Shown in pieces: positions 34,050 through 43,851 of a stretch of DNA of 64,000 nucleotides; the stretch's first letter is position 1; the number at the start of each line of letters is the position of its first letter. Source of the DNA: Burkholderia lata (lineage in GTDB: Bacteria > Pseudomonadota > Gammaproteobacteria > Burkholderiales > Burkholderiaceae); the NCBI RefSeq assembly GCF_902499335.1, contig NZ_CABVQK010000005.1:372001-436000 (forward strand), given 5' to 3'. The notes under the pieces were generated by a model. The model saw only the letters and a list, made by a program, of their open reading frames with translations, made no database searches and was not told the DNA's origin. A program made the translations under genes and the position numbers.

Positions 34050-35237
34050 TCAGCGCAGCTCGCCGGACGCGATGCGCGTGACTTCCACGAGCTTGCCGTC
34101 CTTGAGCTGCGTGACGATCACCGGCAACAGCATCTGCTGCGGCGAGCCATACACCGCCTTGCCGCCGAATCCCGACCTGCCGCCGTAGAACGACGTGAAC
34201 GTCACGCCGTTCATCGCCTTCGCGACGTCGGCCGGCGCGGTGCTCTGCGCCTTCTCCATCGCCGCCTTCAGCGCATAGACTGCGTCGTAGATGCCGATCT
34301 GCACCGCATTGATCGAATCGCCGGTCGCCTTGCGCACGCCGTCGTCGAGCGCGCGCTGGTGCGCGGTCGCGGACGCCCCGTCGAGGCTCACCGCCGCGCC
34401 GAGGTACACGCCCTGCACCGCGCTGCCGCCCGTCGCGATCAGCCCGCTCGCGCCGGTGCCCACCTCGACGATCTTCACGCCGTTCCAGCCGAGGCCGCCC
34501 AGCTCCTTGAACACGATTCCCGCATCGGCCGGCGGCGTCGAGCACAGATCGATGCCGTCCGGCTTGAGCGCGCTCAGCTTCGCGGCGACCGGCTGGAACT
34601 CGCTGCTGCCGCGCTCGTACCAGTCGCTCGACACCACCTTGACGCCCACCGCCTCCCACGCCTTGCGCGCGATCTTCTCGGTTTCCTGCCCCGTCGCGTC
34701 GTTCGGGTTCAGCAACGCGACGGTCTTGATCGGGTGCGTCTTCGCGATGAAGCCGGTCAGCGGCCGCGCGATCTCGAGCGTGGTGTTCATCTGCGTGAAC
34801 GTCAGCGGATAGTTCGGCCCCTTGATGCTCGCGCCCCACGCGGTCGTGAACAACAGCACGCCCTTGCGCTCGGTCAGCGACTGCAGCGCGCGCACCGGCG
34901 CCGTGCCGATGCTGCCGGCGACGAACTTCACGTCGTCCTTGTTGACCAGCGCCTGCGCGACCTTGGCGCCGTCCGCCGCGTTGTACTTGTTGTCATAGGT
35001 CACGCACTCGAAGTTGACCGTCTGGCCCTTGACCCGCACGCCGCCCGATGCCGCGATCTCGGCGGCCGCCTTGCGGCACAGCCAGTCCGCACCGACGCCC
35101 CACGGCGCACCGGAGCCGGACAGCGGCACCGACAGCCCGAGCTTGATCGTCTCGCCCGCCGTCGACAATGGAACATGCGCGCAACAGGCGATGGCGATCG
35201 AGGTGCGCAGCAGGCGGCGAATGGTCGGATGCAACAT
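34050..35237 (-). CDS. ABC transporter substrate-binding protein (LivK-like)
   Basis: A 395-residue periplasmic protein of the type 1 receptor fold. The signal peptide covers about 27 residues (RRLLRTSIAIACCAHVPLSTAG). The mature start ETIKLGLSVPLSGSGAPWGVG and the inner patterns VKFVAGSIGTAPVRALQ and NDATGQETEKIARKAWEAVGVKVV are family features. It is the first gene of the importer operon. Ligand specificity is unknown: amino acids, amides or aromatic acids are all carried by relatives. Confidence 0.92.
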   Translation of the reverse strand: MLHPTIRRLLRTSIAIACCAHVPLSTAGETIKLGLSVPLSGSGAPWGVGADWLCRKAAAEIAASGGVRVKGQTVNFECVTYDNKYNAADGAKVAQALVNKDDVKFVAGSIGTAPVRALQSLTERKGVLLFTTAWGASIKGPNYPLTFTQMNTTLEIARPLTGFIAKTHPIKTVALLNPNDATGQETEKIARKAWEAVGVKVVSSDWYERGSSEFQPVAAKLSALKPDGIDLCSTPPADAGIVFKELGGLGWNGVKIVEVGTGASGLIATGGSAVQGVYLGAAVSLDGASATAHQRALDDGVRKATGDSINAVQIGIYDAVYALKAAMEKAQSTAPADVAKAMNGVTFTSFYGGRSGFGGKAVYGSPQQMLLPVIVTQLKDGKLVEVTRIASGELR

Positions 35238-35792
35238 GGCGGTCTCCTCCGTGAGTGGGGCTGTTTGTGGAAAGCATTAGATTCGCCCTCCGAAGGAAGA
35301 ACAACGCGCGCGCCGGAACGGTTCCGTACATCGAAAGCGAAGGACGCGAAACGATCTGGACAATCAGGGGAAATCCCGACGACCGGCACACCGGACGATG
35401 CCGTCTCGGCCAACCATCGGCAACACGTTCATGCGGATGGCGATCCGCCGTGTGGCAACCCGCTGCCCTTTTCCATACGCGGCACGTGGTACGCCGCGGC
35501 ACGTCACCTTTGCAGTCCGAACGAGCAGGCCGCGCTCCGACGACAACGCATCGTCACGTCGTCGGCCCCAATGTACGGAACGCGCAACCGCTCACGATTG
35601 ACCCCTCGACGTGGCGCTCAGTAGCATCGGCCGCGCTGCGTATCGCCGTATTCAAAGTGCGGCGCGCCCCCTTCCGTCGCCGCCGCAACGACACGAACCG
35701 GGCAAGCGCGCTGCCCGCGCATCGCATACGGCCGGACGGGCCGGGGCCCGCCGCGACCGGTACATCGACAACAACGAGGAGATCTCACGACA
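35238..35792. other. Divergent intergenic region, no gene seen
   Basis: 555 bp between the divergent importer operon and the chemoreceptor gene. It must hold both promoters. Frames present are short and shadow-like. I found no clear palindrome or riboswitch. Confidence 0.45.
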
Positions 35793-37445
35793 ATGAAGCT
35801 GTCATTCAAGCAGCGGCTCGGGTTGCCGCTGGTGCTGAGCCTGCTTTGCCTGGTCCTGCTGTCCGTCACCGACGCGTACCGGAGCCGCGAGATGCGCGTC
35901 GATGAACGCAAGCTCGATCTCGTTCATGCCACGCAGATCGCGCTCGCGACGGTCGACACGTACGCGAAACGGGCCGCCTCGGGCGCGCTGAGCGTCGACG
36001 AAGCGCAACGGCAGGCGATGGATGTCATCCGGGGCATGCGCTACGGCGATTCGGGCTATTTCTCGATCGTGAATTCGAAGGGCGTGGTGCTGATGTATCC
36101 GTTCGACGCGTCGCTGCAGAACAAGTCGCTGAACGAACTGAGCCCGAAGGTCGCCGCGATCATCCGGGCGCAGATCGACGTGACGCGACAGACCGGCAGC
36201 GGGTTCCAGCGTTTCGACTATCCGAAGGAAACGTCCGGGGTCACGACGGACGCCGTGCGGGTCGCGTACGTCGACACCTATCGGCCATGGGACTGGATCA
36301 TCAACACCAGCCTGTTCGTCGACGACATCGATTCCGCGTTCTACGCGAGCCTGGCGAAAAGCCTCGGCATTTGCGCGGCGATCGCACTGGTGATGGGCAG
36401 CATCGTCGTGGCGATCAATCGCGGCATCGTCCGTACCATGGGCGGCGAGCCCGGCTATGCGGTCGAGATTGCCGGGCGCATCGCGGCGAACGACCTGACG
36501 GCCGCCATCGTGACCGCGCCGCACGATCGCGGCAGCGTGCTCTATTCGATGAAGCGGATGCAGGCGAACCTGTCAGGTGCGATCAACGGCATCAAGACGA
36601 GCGCCGATTCGATCGCGTCGGCGGCCGCGCAGATTTCGGCGGGCGACCTCGACCTGTCGCGACGCACCGAGCTACAGGCGGCATCGCTCGAGGAAACGGC
36701 GGCAAGCATGGCGGAACTCTCGTCGCGGGTGAGCCAGAACGCCGACAACGTGCGCCAGGCGAGTCAGGTCGCGGTGCAGGCCGTGCAGGTCGCCGAACGC
36801 TGCAACGGCGTGGTCTCGCAGGTGGTCGATGCAATGGGCAGCATCGACGCCAGCTCCGGCCGGATCGCCGAAATCGTCGGCATCATCGAAAGCATCGCCT
36901 TCCAGACCAACATCCTCGCGCTCAATGCCGCCGTGGAAGCGGCGCGGGCCGGCGAACAGGGGCGCGGTTTCGCGGTCGTCGCGTCGGAGGTGCGTTCGCT
37001 CGCGCAGCGTTCGTCGGCGGCGTCGAAGGAGATCCGCGGCCTGATTCACGATTCCGTGGATCGTGTGCGCGGCGGCGTGGCGCTCGTGAACGCGGCGGGC
37101 ACGTCGATGGCCGAAATCATGCACGCGATCTCGCGCGTGACCGACCTGATGGAGGAAATCGCGGCCGCGTCGACCGAGCAGGGCCACGGCATCGACCAGG
37201 TCAATCAGGCCGTGTCGGAGATGGACCGGGCGACGCAGCACAACGCCGCGTACGTCGAGGAAGTGGCCGCCGCCGCGCAGTCGCTGGACGACCAGAGCAG
37301 GCAGCTCGTCGCGATGATTTCGACGTTCACCGTCCGCGACGACGACGGCGCGCCGCCGCGACAGGAAACGCTCGATGCACGCCCGCCTGTCTCGACCGCG
37401 TTCGGCAAGCGCTCCACACCGGTGCGTGAATCGTATGCGGTGTAG
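35793..37445 (+). CDS. Methyl-accepting chemotaxis protein with single Cache domain
   Basis: A 550-residue transmembrane chemoreceptor. Helix 1 is at residues 9-27 and helix 2 near 190-210. The periplasmic part between them is a single Cache domain, with the marker stretch [20 protein letters not shown] and [22 protein letters not shown] short HAMP-like linker leads into the signalling coiled coil, whose tip reads [25 protein letters not shown]. No C-terminal CheR/CheB pentapeptide is seen. It is divergent from the ABC importer, so both may respond to the same ligand. GAGGAG lies 12 nt before the ATG. Confidence 0.93.
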   Translation: MKLSFKQRLGLPLVLSLLCLVLLSVTDAYRSREMRVDERKLDLVHATQIALATVDTYAKRAASGALSVDEAQRQAMDVIRGMRYGDSGYFSIVNSKGVVLMYPFDASLQNKSLNELSPKVAAIIRAQIDVTRQTGSGFQRFDYPKETSGVTTDAVRVAYVDTYRPWDWIINTSLFVDDIDSAFYASLAKSLGICAAIALVMGSIVVAINRGIVRTMGGEPGYAVEIAGRIAANDLTAAIVTAPHDRGSVLYSMKRMQANLSGAINGIKTSADSIASAAAQISAGDLDLSRRTELQAASLEETAASMAELSSRVSQNADNVRQASQVAVQAVQVAERCNGVVSQVVDAMGSIDASSGRIAEIVGIIESIAFQTNILALNAAVEAARAGEQGRGFAVVASEVRSLAQRSSAASKEIRGLIHDSVDRVRGGVALVNAAGTSMAEIMHAISRVTDLMEEIAAASTEQGHGIDQVNQAVSEMDRATQHNAAYVEEVAAAAQSLDDQSRQLVAMISTFTVRDDDGAPPRQETLDARPPVSTAFGKRSTPVRESYAV

Positions 37446-37509
37446 CGAGCAACGCACCGGCTGAGCAAGGCCGAGCGCGCCAGATACCGGCGGCTCGCCG
37501 CAGACGACG

Positions 37510-38493
37510 TCAGCGATCCAGCAATCGCCCCAGCCGCATCATCGTGACGTTCACACCGAGATGGCGCATCGACGGTTGCACGATCACGCAGTGGTCGTAT
37601 GGCGTGACGATCACGTCGTCGCCGTCGCGCGCGATCTCGGTGCCGGCCTGCTCGATCACCTCGAGCCCCGTGAACGGTTGCGAAAACCGGAAGTCCATCG
37701 AACGCGCGACGACCGGCTCCGTGATCTCGACGAACTTCTGCCGCACCGGCGCGGCTTGCGTGAGGAATGCCGCGACGTCGTCGCGCGCGACCACACCCGC
37801 ATGCAGCAGGAAGCGCGCCGCGCTGTCGAGCGCGACATCGCGCGCGCTCGCGGCGAAGTGCTGGCCCGTCTCGATCAGCAGCGCATTCTTCGCGCTCGCC
37901 GGATCGCCGAAGCCACCGTAGTCGCGCAGCCGCGTGCCGTTCGCGTGGCCGCGATCGATGATCACGTGCTCCGGCGTGCCGATCGCGGCCGCCAGCGCGA
38001 TCGCCTTTTCAAGCGGGCCGGTCATCATCAGCGGCGCGGACGCTTCGTGCATCGAATGAATGTCGAGCAGCAGGTCGACCGTATCGAGCAGCGGGCGCAT
38101 CGCGCGCGCACGCACGCGTTCGCGGCTGTCGCGCGTGCCGTCGAGCGCGGCCGGCGTCCACACGCGATTCATGTCCTCGTCGAGGTAGCGCGTCGCATCG
38201 GCATTCGCCGCGCTGAAATGCTCGTACGCGCCGACGTTGCCGAAACCGAGCGACAGCCGGCCCGCGACCGGGCGCAGGCCCGCGGCCAGCAACGTGTCCA
38301 CCGCGATCGCGCCGCTAACTTCGTTGCCGTGCGTCAGCGCGAGAATCATCACATGCTTGCCGGGCCGGCCGCTGTCGAACGTATGCAGATAGTCGATGCC
38401 CGTATTGCCCGCGCGCCAGCGCGAGATGTCGGGGAAGGCCACTTCGATCGGATAGGCCGGCAACGCGGCACGGATGGCTTCAAGCGTGGTCAT
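37510..38493 (-). CDS. Succinylglutamate desuccinylase/aspartoacylase-family zinc hydrolase
   Basis: A 327-residue M14-like metallohydrolase. Zinc ligands appear in LALTHGNEVSG (H and E) and LLLDIHSMHE (the distal His). DEDMNRVW carries the substrate-binding Asn-Arg pair, and ALLIETGQHF the catalytic Glu. Enzymes of this family deacylate N-acyl amino acids or related amides. The ATG at 38493 is chosen; a TTG at 38508 would add five residues without a ribosome site. It is immediately downstream of an MHS-family transporter on the same strand, so import and hydrolysis of one compound is likely. Confidence 0.88.
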   Translation of the reverse strand: MTTLEAIRAALPAYPIEVAFPDISRWRAGNTGIDYLHTFDSGRPGKHVMILALTHGNEVSGAIAVDTLLAAGLRPVAGRLSLGFGNVGAYEHFSAANADATRYLDEDMNRVWTPAALDGTRDSRERVRARAMRPLLDTVDLLLDIHSMHEASAPLMMTGPLEKAIALAAAIGTPEHVIIDRGHANGTRLRDYGGFGDPASAKNALLIETGQHFAASARDVALDSAARFLLHAGVVARDDVAAFLTQAAPVRQKFVEITEPVVARSMDFRFSQPFTGLEVIEQAGTEIARDGDDVIVTPYDHCVIVQPSMRHLGVNVTMMRLGRLLDR

Positions 38494-38574
38494 GTCGGAA
38501 AGGCTCAACAGGGTTCGGGAAAGGCGCAGCCGGCATGTGCCGGTTGCGCCGGAATCGGGTTCGGGGCCGGCGCG

Positions 38575-39903
38575 TCACGCCTCGGTCGCGCGGGTCGACG
38601 GCGTGGCGGCGGCCGCCGCGCCGCGCATCCGGCGGCCGAGCGAGATCACCGACGTGATCCCGAGCACTGCCGTGGCCATCACGTAGAAACTCGGCGCCAG
38701 CTTGTTGTGCGTCGCGTCGATCAGCCAGGTCACGATCAGCGGCGCGAAGCCGCCGAACAGCGTCACCGAGAAGTTGTACGACAGCGCGAGGCCCGTGCCG
38801 CGCGTACTCGTCGGGAAGATGTCGGCAAGCAGCGCCGGCAGCGGCGCGAGGCTCACCGCGATCAGCAGGCCGACCAGCGCCTGCACCGCGAGCAGCGTCT
38901 CGACCGTCGGATAGCGGTTCAACATCACGAACAGCGGCCACGTCGTCACGCCGACCAGGATCAGCGCGATCAGCATCACGCGGATGCGGCCGAAACGATC
39001 CGACAGATGCCCGACAACCGGCGCGGCGACCATCAGCATCGCGCCCGTGACGACCGCGCCGAGATATGACGACGTGGCCGGGATATGCAGCTGCTTGACC
39101 GCGTACGTCGGCATGTACAGCTTGTGCACGTAGTTGAACGCCGTGGCCGTCGCGACGACGCCCGCGCCGAGCAGCAGGTTCGCGCGATCGCGAGCGAACA
39201 CGTCGCGCAGCGGCGACTTCGCGCGCCCCTTTTCGCCAAGCCGGCGGAAATCGGCCGGTTCGTCGATGTTGCGGCGGATGTAGAGCCCGACCGGGCCGAT
39301 CAGCAGCCCGACCGAGAACGCGACGCGCCAGCCCCACGCATGCAGCTGGTCGGTCGTCAGCAGCAGGCTCAGCAGCGCGGACACGCCGGCCGCGAGCACC
39401 GTCGCGAGCCCCTGCGTCGACATCTGCCAGCTCGCGAAGAAGCCGCGGCGCTTCGCATCGGCCTGCTCGACCATGAACGCGGTGGCCGCGCCGAATTCGC
39501 CGCCGGTCGAGAAACCCTGCAGCATCCGCGCGACGATGATCACGAGCGGCGACGCGATGCCGATCTGCGCATACGTCGGTGCGAACGCGATCATCGCGGT
39601 GCCGACCATCATCAGGCCGATCGACATCGTCAGCGATGCCTTGCGGCCTGCGCGGTCCGCATAGCTGCCGAGCACGATCGAGCCGAGCGGGCGCGTGATG
39701 AACGAAATGCCGAACGTGCCCACCGACAGCAGCAGCGAGGTCGCCGCGTCGTGCGTGGGGAAGAACAGCTGGCCGATCACGATCGCGAAATAGCCGTAGA
39801 TCAGCAGATCGTAGAACTCCAGCGCGTTGCCGATGCTCGCGGCGCAGATCTCGCGCCACGGGTTGTGCGGGGCCGGCGTCGCGGCGTGCGTGTTGCGGGT
39901 CAT
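38575..39903 (-). CDS. MHS-family MFS transporter (ProP/ShiA-like)
   Basis: A 442-residue proton symporter of the metabolite:H+ branch. ASIGNALEFYDLLIYGYFA in helix 1, GSYADRAGRKASL in loop 2-3, and FSTGGEFGAATAFMVEQA in helix 5 are the family marks, with a second GHLSDRFGRIRVM in the C-half. The start at 39903 has a strong GGAGGAG site. It lies 81 bp before the aspartoacylase-like gene and is presumably its uptake partner. The LysR gene upstream on the same strand may control both. Confidence 0.92.
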   Translation of the reverse strand: MTRNTHAATPAPHNPWREICAASIGNALEFYDLLIYGYFAIVIGQLFFPTHDAATSLLLSVGTFGISFITRPLGSIVLGSYADRAGRKASLTMSIGLMMVGTAMIAFAPTYAQIGIASPLVIIVARMLQGFSTGGEFGAATAFMVEQADAKRRGFFASWQMSTQGLATVLAAGVSALLSLLLTTDQLHAWGWRVAFSVGLLIGPVGLYIRRNIDEPADFRRLGEKGRAKSPLRDVFARDRANLLLGAGVVATATAFNYVHKLYMPTYAVKQLHIPATSSYLGAVVTGAMLMVAAPVVGHLSDRFGRIRVMLIALILVGVTTWPLFVMLNRYPTVETLLAVQALVGLLIAVSLAPLPALLADIFPTSTRGTGLALSYNFSVTLFGGFAPLIVTWLIDATHNKLAPSFYVMATAVLGITSVISLGRRMRGAAAAATPSTRATEA

Positions 39904-40083
39904 CCCTGTGCTCCTCCGGTAATGCTGGCCGTCAGGATTTTGAAAGACGGTGCACGGCGTTGCCGGCGGCCGTTCGGGCCAGTCAAGCGCGGAGTGTAGG
40001 CAACGCGGGGCGGGCGTTCGTGCCGTTTCGGCACGCAATCGTGCCGATCGGCGCGCGGGCCCCGGCGCCGCTGTCCGGAGCGG

Positions 40084-40992
40084 CTATGCCGCGCCGTCGT
40101 CGCGTGACGGCGCGGTGCGCCAGATCGCGTCCAGTACCGGGTGCGGGTCGTTCCGGCGCCGGTACAGCGCGATGTCGAAGCCGATCTGCCAGTCGGCGCC
40201 GCCGACGATCGCGAGCTCGCCGCGCCGCACGTCGTCGGCGACGAGCCGCTGCGGCAGCCACGCGAGACCGAGCCCGCGACGCGCCATCGCGAGGATCGCT
40301 TCATACGAATCGGCCTGGTACACGGGCCGTAGCGTCGGGCGGTTCGGCATTTCGGCAAGATGGCGCGCGAGCACCGCGCGCAGCGTCAGCGTGCGCGCGA
40401 ACGCGAGCCACGGCACCGGCGCCTGCCCGGCCGGCAGCCGGTAGCGCACGCTGCCGCGCGCATCGAACGCGCTGACCGGCACCAGCACCTCGCGCGCGAC
40501 GGACAGCCAGTCGAAGCGGTCGCGATCGATCAGTAGCCGCGTGTGCGGGCTCGAATAGACGATCAGCATGTCGGCGTCGCCGGCCGTGAGCTGCAGGATC
40601 GCCTCCTCCGCGCTGCCGGTCGATACGGTCGCCGTGAAGAAGCCTGCGCGCGCCACCGCCTCGTCGTACCAATCGGGGAAGAAGGTGGCCGAGAGCGTGC
40701 GGCCGGTCGCGATCCGGAGATTGTTCTCCAGCACCGGCGCCGCTTCCTGAAGCTGCGTGCGGGCGCCGTGCAGGATGTCGAGCGCGTTCGACGCGGCATC
40801 GAGGAACACGGTGCCGGCCGCCGTCAGTTCGAGCGGCTTCGTGCGCGCGATCAGCCGCGCGCCGACCCATTCCTCGAGCGACCGGATACGGCGGCCGAAC
40901 GCCGGATGCGTGACGAACCGGTTCTCCGCTGCGCGCGTGAAGCTGCGCGTGCGCGCAAGCTCGACGAAGTCTTCGAGCCATTTCAGTTGCAT
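40084..40992 (-). CDS. LysR-family transcriptional regulator
   Basis: A 302-residue regulator. Winged helix at 1-60: MQLKWLEDFVELARTRSFTR, then ENRFVTHPAFGRRIRSLEEWVG and LELTAAGTVFL. The effector domain follows (ILQLTAGDADMLIVYSSP, LGLAWLPQRLVADDV). The recognition helix has T-H-P-A-F-G instead of the common T-Q-P-A-V-S, which is seen in one branch of the family. The start at 40992 places the usual MxLxWLEDF N-terminus; the frame extends to 41049. It lies upstream of the MHS transporter on the same strand and probably regulates it. Confidence 0.9.
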   Translation of the reverse strand: MQLKWLEDFVELARTRSFTRAAENRFVTHPAFGRRIRSLEEWVGARLIARTKPLELTAAGTVFLDAASNALDILHGARTQLQEAAPVLENNLRIATGRTLSATFFPDWYDEAVARAGFFTATVSTGSAEEAILQLTAGDADMLIVYSSPHTRLLIDRDRFDWLSVAREVLVPVSAFDARGSVRYRLPAGQAPVPWLAFARTLTLRAVLARHLAEMPNRPTLRPVYQADSYEAILAMARRGLGLAWLPQRLVADDVRRGELAIVGGADWQIGFDIALYRRRNDPHPVLDAIWRTAPSRDDGAA

Positions 40993-41115
40993 GGCTGGGC
41001 TCCTGGGTGGGCGGTGAGGTGCGGGCCGGTGCTCGCTCGCGAACGTCATACGTTGCGCGGCCGCCGCATGGGCAGATGGAGCTCATGCGGCGCGGGCCGC
41101 GCGTGGCGCCCGATC

Positions 41116-42081
41116 CTACAGCACCTGCGGCGCATCGCGCAGCACGGCGCGCAGCGCGGTATCGAACGGCGTCGCGTGGTCGATCCCGGCGGCGCGCACG
41201 CGCGATGCGTCCAGATGGCAATCGTACGGGCGCGGCGTCGCGTCGGTCGGCTGGTCGATCCGCGTGAGCGCGGCTTCGATGCCGAGCGCGGCCGCGATCC
41301 GCTGCGCGATGTCGTACTTCGTCATCGGCTCCTCGCCCGACCAGTGACGAAGGCCCGTGATCGATGCCCCCGCGAGATGGCGCAGCGTCAGGTCGCGGAT
41401 CACGTCCGCGACGTCCGGCGTATACGTCGGGTAGCGGATCGCCCATGCGTCCATGCCGACCGCGTCGGCGCCCGGCTGCGCGGAGGCGACGATCGCCGGC
41501 ACGAGGCTCGTGACGGCCGATTCGCTCCAGTCGACGATCGGGCCGTAGAGCAGCGGCAGGCGCAGCACGCACGACAGCGACGACGCGGCGAGGAGTGCCG
41601 CCTCGCCTTCCAGCTTCGTGCGGCCGTAGATGTTCAGCGGATTCGGCGCGGCGTCCTCACGGTACGGGGCGGCCTTGCCGTCGAACACATAGTCGGTGGA
41701 GATGCCGAGCGTCCATGCGCCGTGGCGCGCGGCGAGCGCGCCGATGCGGGCCGGCGCGGTGACGTTGATCGCGCGTGCGCCGGCAGGGTCGCGTTCGCAG
41801 ACGTCCGGACGGCGCTCGGCCGCGCAGATGATCACGGCGGCCGGTTGGCTGGTGGCGAACAGGTGCTCAAGGGCCGGCTCGTCGAGGACGTCGAGTTCGG
41901 CGAGGTTTTCCGGGGGCAGTGCGAGACGTCTGGCGCCTGCGCTTTGCGGGTTCCGGATGGTCGCGACGAGGTTCAGCGACGATTCGCGGGCCAGGGATGC
42001 GGCAACTGCACGGCCGAGGAGGCCGGCGGCGCCGAGGAGGAGGACGGTCGGGAGGTCGGTGGACGTGGTCAGGTTTGGCAT
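41116..42081 (-). CDS. RmlD-like extended SDR (dTDP-4-dehydrorhamnose reductase / MAT2B-like)
   Basis: A 321-residue NAD(P)-binding protein. The Rossmann motif is LLLGAAGLLGRAVAASL. The domain features are VIICAAERRPDVCE, LGISTDYVFDGKAAPY, and the catalytic NIYGRTKLEGE (Tyr-x-x-x-Lys). The substrate domain ends with ALRAVLRDAPQVL. In the database such proteins are often called dTDP-4-dehydrorhamnose reductase, but no other rhamnose genes are present, so an independent reductase role is as likely. The start at 42081 is chosen by homology with the usual N-terminus; no strong ribosome site is visible. Confidence 0.85.
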   Translation of the reverse strand: MPNLTTSTDLPTVLLLGAAGLLGRAVAASLARESSLNLVATIRNPQSAGARRLALPPENLAELDVLDEPALEHLFATSQPAAVIICAAERRPDVCERDPAGARAINVTAPARIGALAARHGAWTLGISTDYVFDGKAAPYREDAAPNPLNIYGRTKLEGEAALLAASSLSCVLRLPLLYGPIVDWSESAVTSLVPAIVASAQPGADAVGMDAWAIRYPTYTPDVADVIRDLTLRHLAGASITGLRHWSGEEPMTKYDIAQRIAAALGIEAALTRIDQPTDATPRPYDCHLDASRVRAAGIDHATPFDTALRAVLRDAPQVL

Positions 42082-42418
42082 GGGCGGCAATTCGGGGGAC
42101 GTGGGAGCGCGCGAAGTCGCGATCGACGTTCGAGCCATGGTCGTGCGGAGAATAGCCGAGTATGACAGGCGGTACATCGTCGTGGCAGATCGGAGCCCCC
42201 TCGACAGGCGTGCGTCATGTGTGCAGCGGCTGGCGCCTGGCACGGTGCACCGTCCGCCGGATCGACACCGGTTCTGCGGGCGATGTCGACACACCACGCG
42301 GCCTCCTCGCCGCGCGAGCGGTCTGCGGAGCCGCCACGTCACGATCATCGCCAAAAAGCAAAGCCCGGTGCGCTTTCGCGCACCGGGCCGTCACACCTGC
42401 AGGAAACGTCGTGCTGCC
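42082..42418. other. Intergenic region carrying a terminator
   Basis: 337 bp with no convincing frame. It holds the 5' flank of the reductase gene and, at 42354-42388, the terminator of the DoxX gene. Confidence 0.5.
42354..42388 (-). terminator. Rho-independent terminator of the DoxX gene
   Basis: Read on the minus strand: a perfect 11-bp stem GCCCGGTGCGC / GCGCACCGGGC with a GAAA tetraloop, then TTTGCTTTTT. It begins 30 nt after the DoxX stop codon. Confidence 0.9.
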
Positions 42419-42832
42419 TTACTTCCGGTCGAACGAATACCGCCCCGGGCCAGTCAGCGCGAGCAACAGCAAACCGCCGATGATGCTCACGTTCTTGTAG
42501 AAGTTGATCATCGCCATGTACTGCTCCATCCCCTGCAGCGCCCAGTAGCGATGGCCGATCAACGCGGTCGCGAGCGTGTAGGCCGCGAACACCAGTGCGA
42601 GCGGACGCGTATAGAAGCCGATCGCGATCAGCAGGCCGCCGGCCAGCTCGATCCCCACCGCGATCGCGGCCGCCAGCTCGGGCGCCGGGTTCCCCGTCGA
42701 CGCCATGTATGCGACCGTGCCCGAGAAGCCGCTCAGCTTCTGCCAGCCGAACAGCACGAACAGGATCATCAACAGCACGCGAGCCGCCAGCAGCAGCTCG
42801 TCCTTCTTCGACTCCAGCGAAACGTAACGCAT
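42419..42832 (-). CDS. DoxX family membrane protein
   Basis: A 137-residue inner-membrane protein with four hydrophobic segments: LLLAARVLLMILFVLFGW, ELAAAIAVGIELAGGLLIAIGF, LALVFAAYTLATALIG and the final NVSIIGGLLLLALTG. FGWQKLSGF and Y-x-A-S-T-G-x-P are DoxX/YphA-type markers. Relatives take part in redox balance with thiols or sulfur metabolism, but no such partner lies here. It is monocistronic, with its own terminator downstream and a long empty region upstream. Confidence 0.9.
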   Translation of the reverse strand: MRYVSLESKKDELLLAARVLLMILFVLFGWQKLSGFSGTVAYMASTGNPAPELAAAIAVGIELAGGLLIAIGFYTRPLALVFAAYTLATALIGHRYWALQGMEQYMAMINFYKNVSIIGGLLLLALTGPGRYSFDRK

Positions 42833-43851
42833 AGCAATCACCCTTGAATTGACGGTTTGATGCGTCCGGTGCCGATATGCGCCGAATCGGCGCGCCAGTT
42901 CGGCAACGAACCACTCCTCGCACGATCGGACAGCAAGCCGGCTGGCCCGCCGCCGAAGAATCCGTCGGGTCGCGCCGTTCCTGGCGCGCTCCGGATCGGT
43001 TCTGGCGAAGCACGGATGCAGTCTACTGTCCCACACGAAATCATCAATCCGCTAAAAAAAGATTCGCTGTCACATACAAGTGGACAATTCGAGACAGCGA
43101 CGCCACTAGACAACGGCCTGCGAGCCGTGCCGATCAACCTTTCCGATGTTTCACGAGAATGAAAAATGCCCTTCTTGTTTCAGGCCACTTGATTCAGTCG
43201 ACATTTCAGAATTCAATTGACGCGGATCGGCCACGACACGCATTCCTGCCGTCATTCATCGACAACCGGATACACGGCTCACGCAGACCGGTTTGATTTC
43301 CGAAATTCCGTCAACATTGCCAACGGATGTGCACTTCGTTTCAGAAAAAGACACATGGCCCGAAAATACGCATTGGCAAAGGAAAACGCTTCACGGGCAT
43401 GCCGAGTGATGTAGCACGCCGGGAATCGTCCAGCCGACGCGGATTCCATCTTGATCCCGGGCCGGCAGATCGCCTTCCGCACACCGTCAACCGATCCGGT
43501 GTTTAGTGGAGAAAACGAAAAAACTTAAAACATTCACGTTCCCGGCAAGTTTTCAATGCCGGCAAAAATCATCGAATGAATTTAATCAAAACGATGTGTT
43601 AACGGCAAAAAATCGCCGATCTTTAGCCCTCGCTTAATCACCCCGCTCCCGCCCACATTTTTCCCAATAACCATTACAAAAAATTACCAATTAATGCCGA
43701 TTTAAATATACGATAGCGCACGTCCTTACGTTTTCCCGACATTCCCGTGAACCCCGGAACGCGTCTCGCCGGAGACGGTCTGCATTCGAATCGCCGCAGG
43801 CCGTCCCGGCAGCCGCTCGTCACGGGATCGCTTTCCAACCGGAGACCACCC
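42833..43851. other. Long AT-rich intergenic region
   Basis: About 1 kb between the divergent DoxX and fliD-like genes. 43030-43740 is visibly AT-rich compared with the flanks. Frames are short and have no family pattern. It presumably holds the promoter of the flagellar cap gene; I could not pick out a sigma-28 site with confidence. Confidence 0.45.
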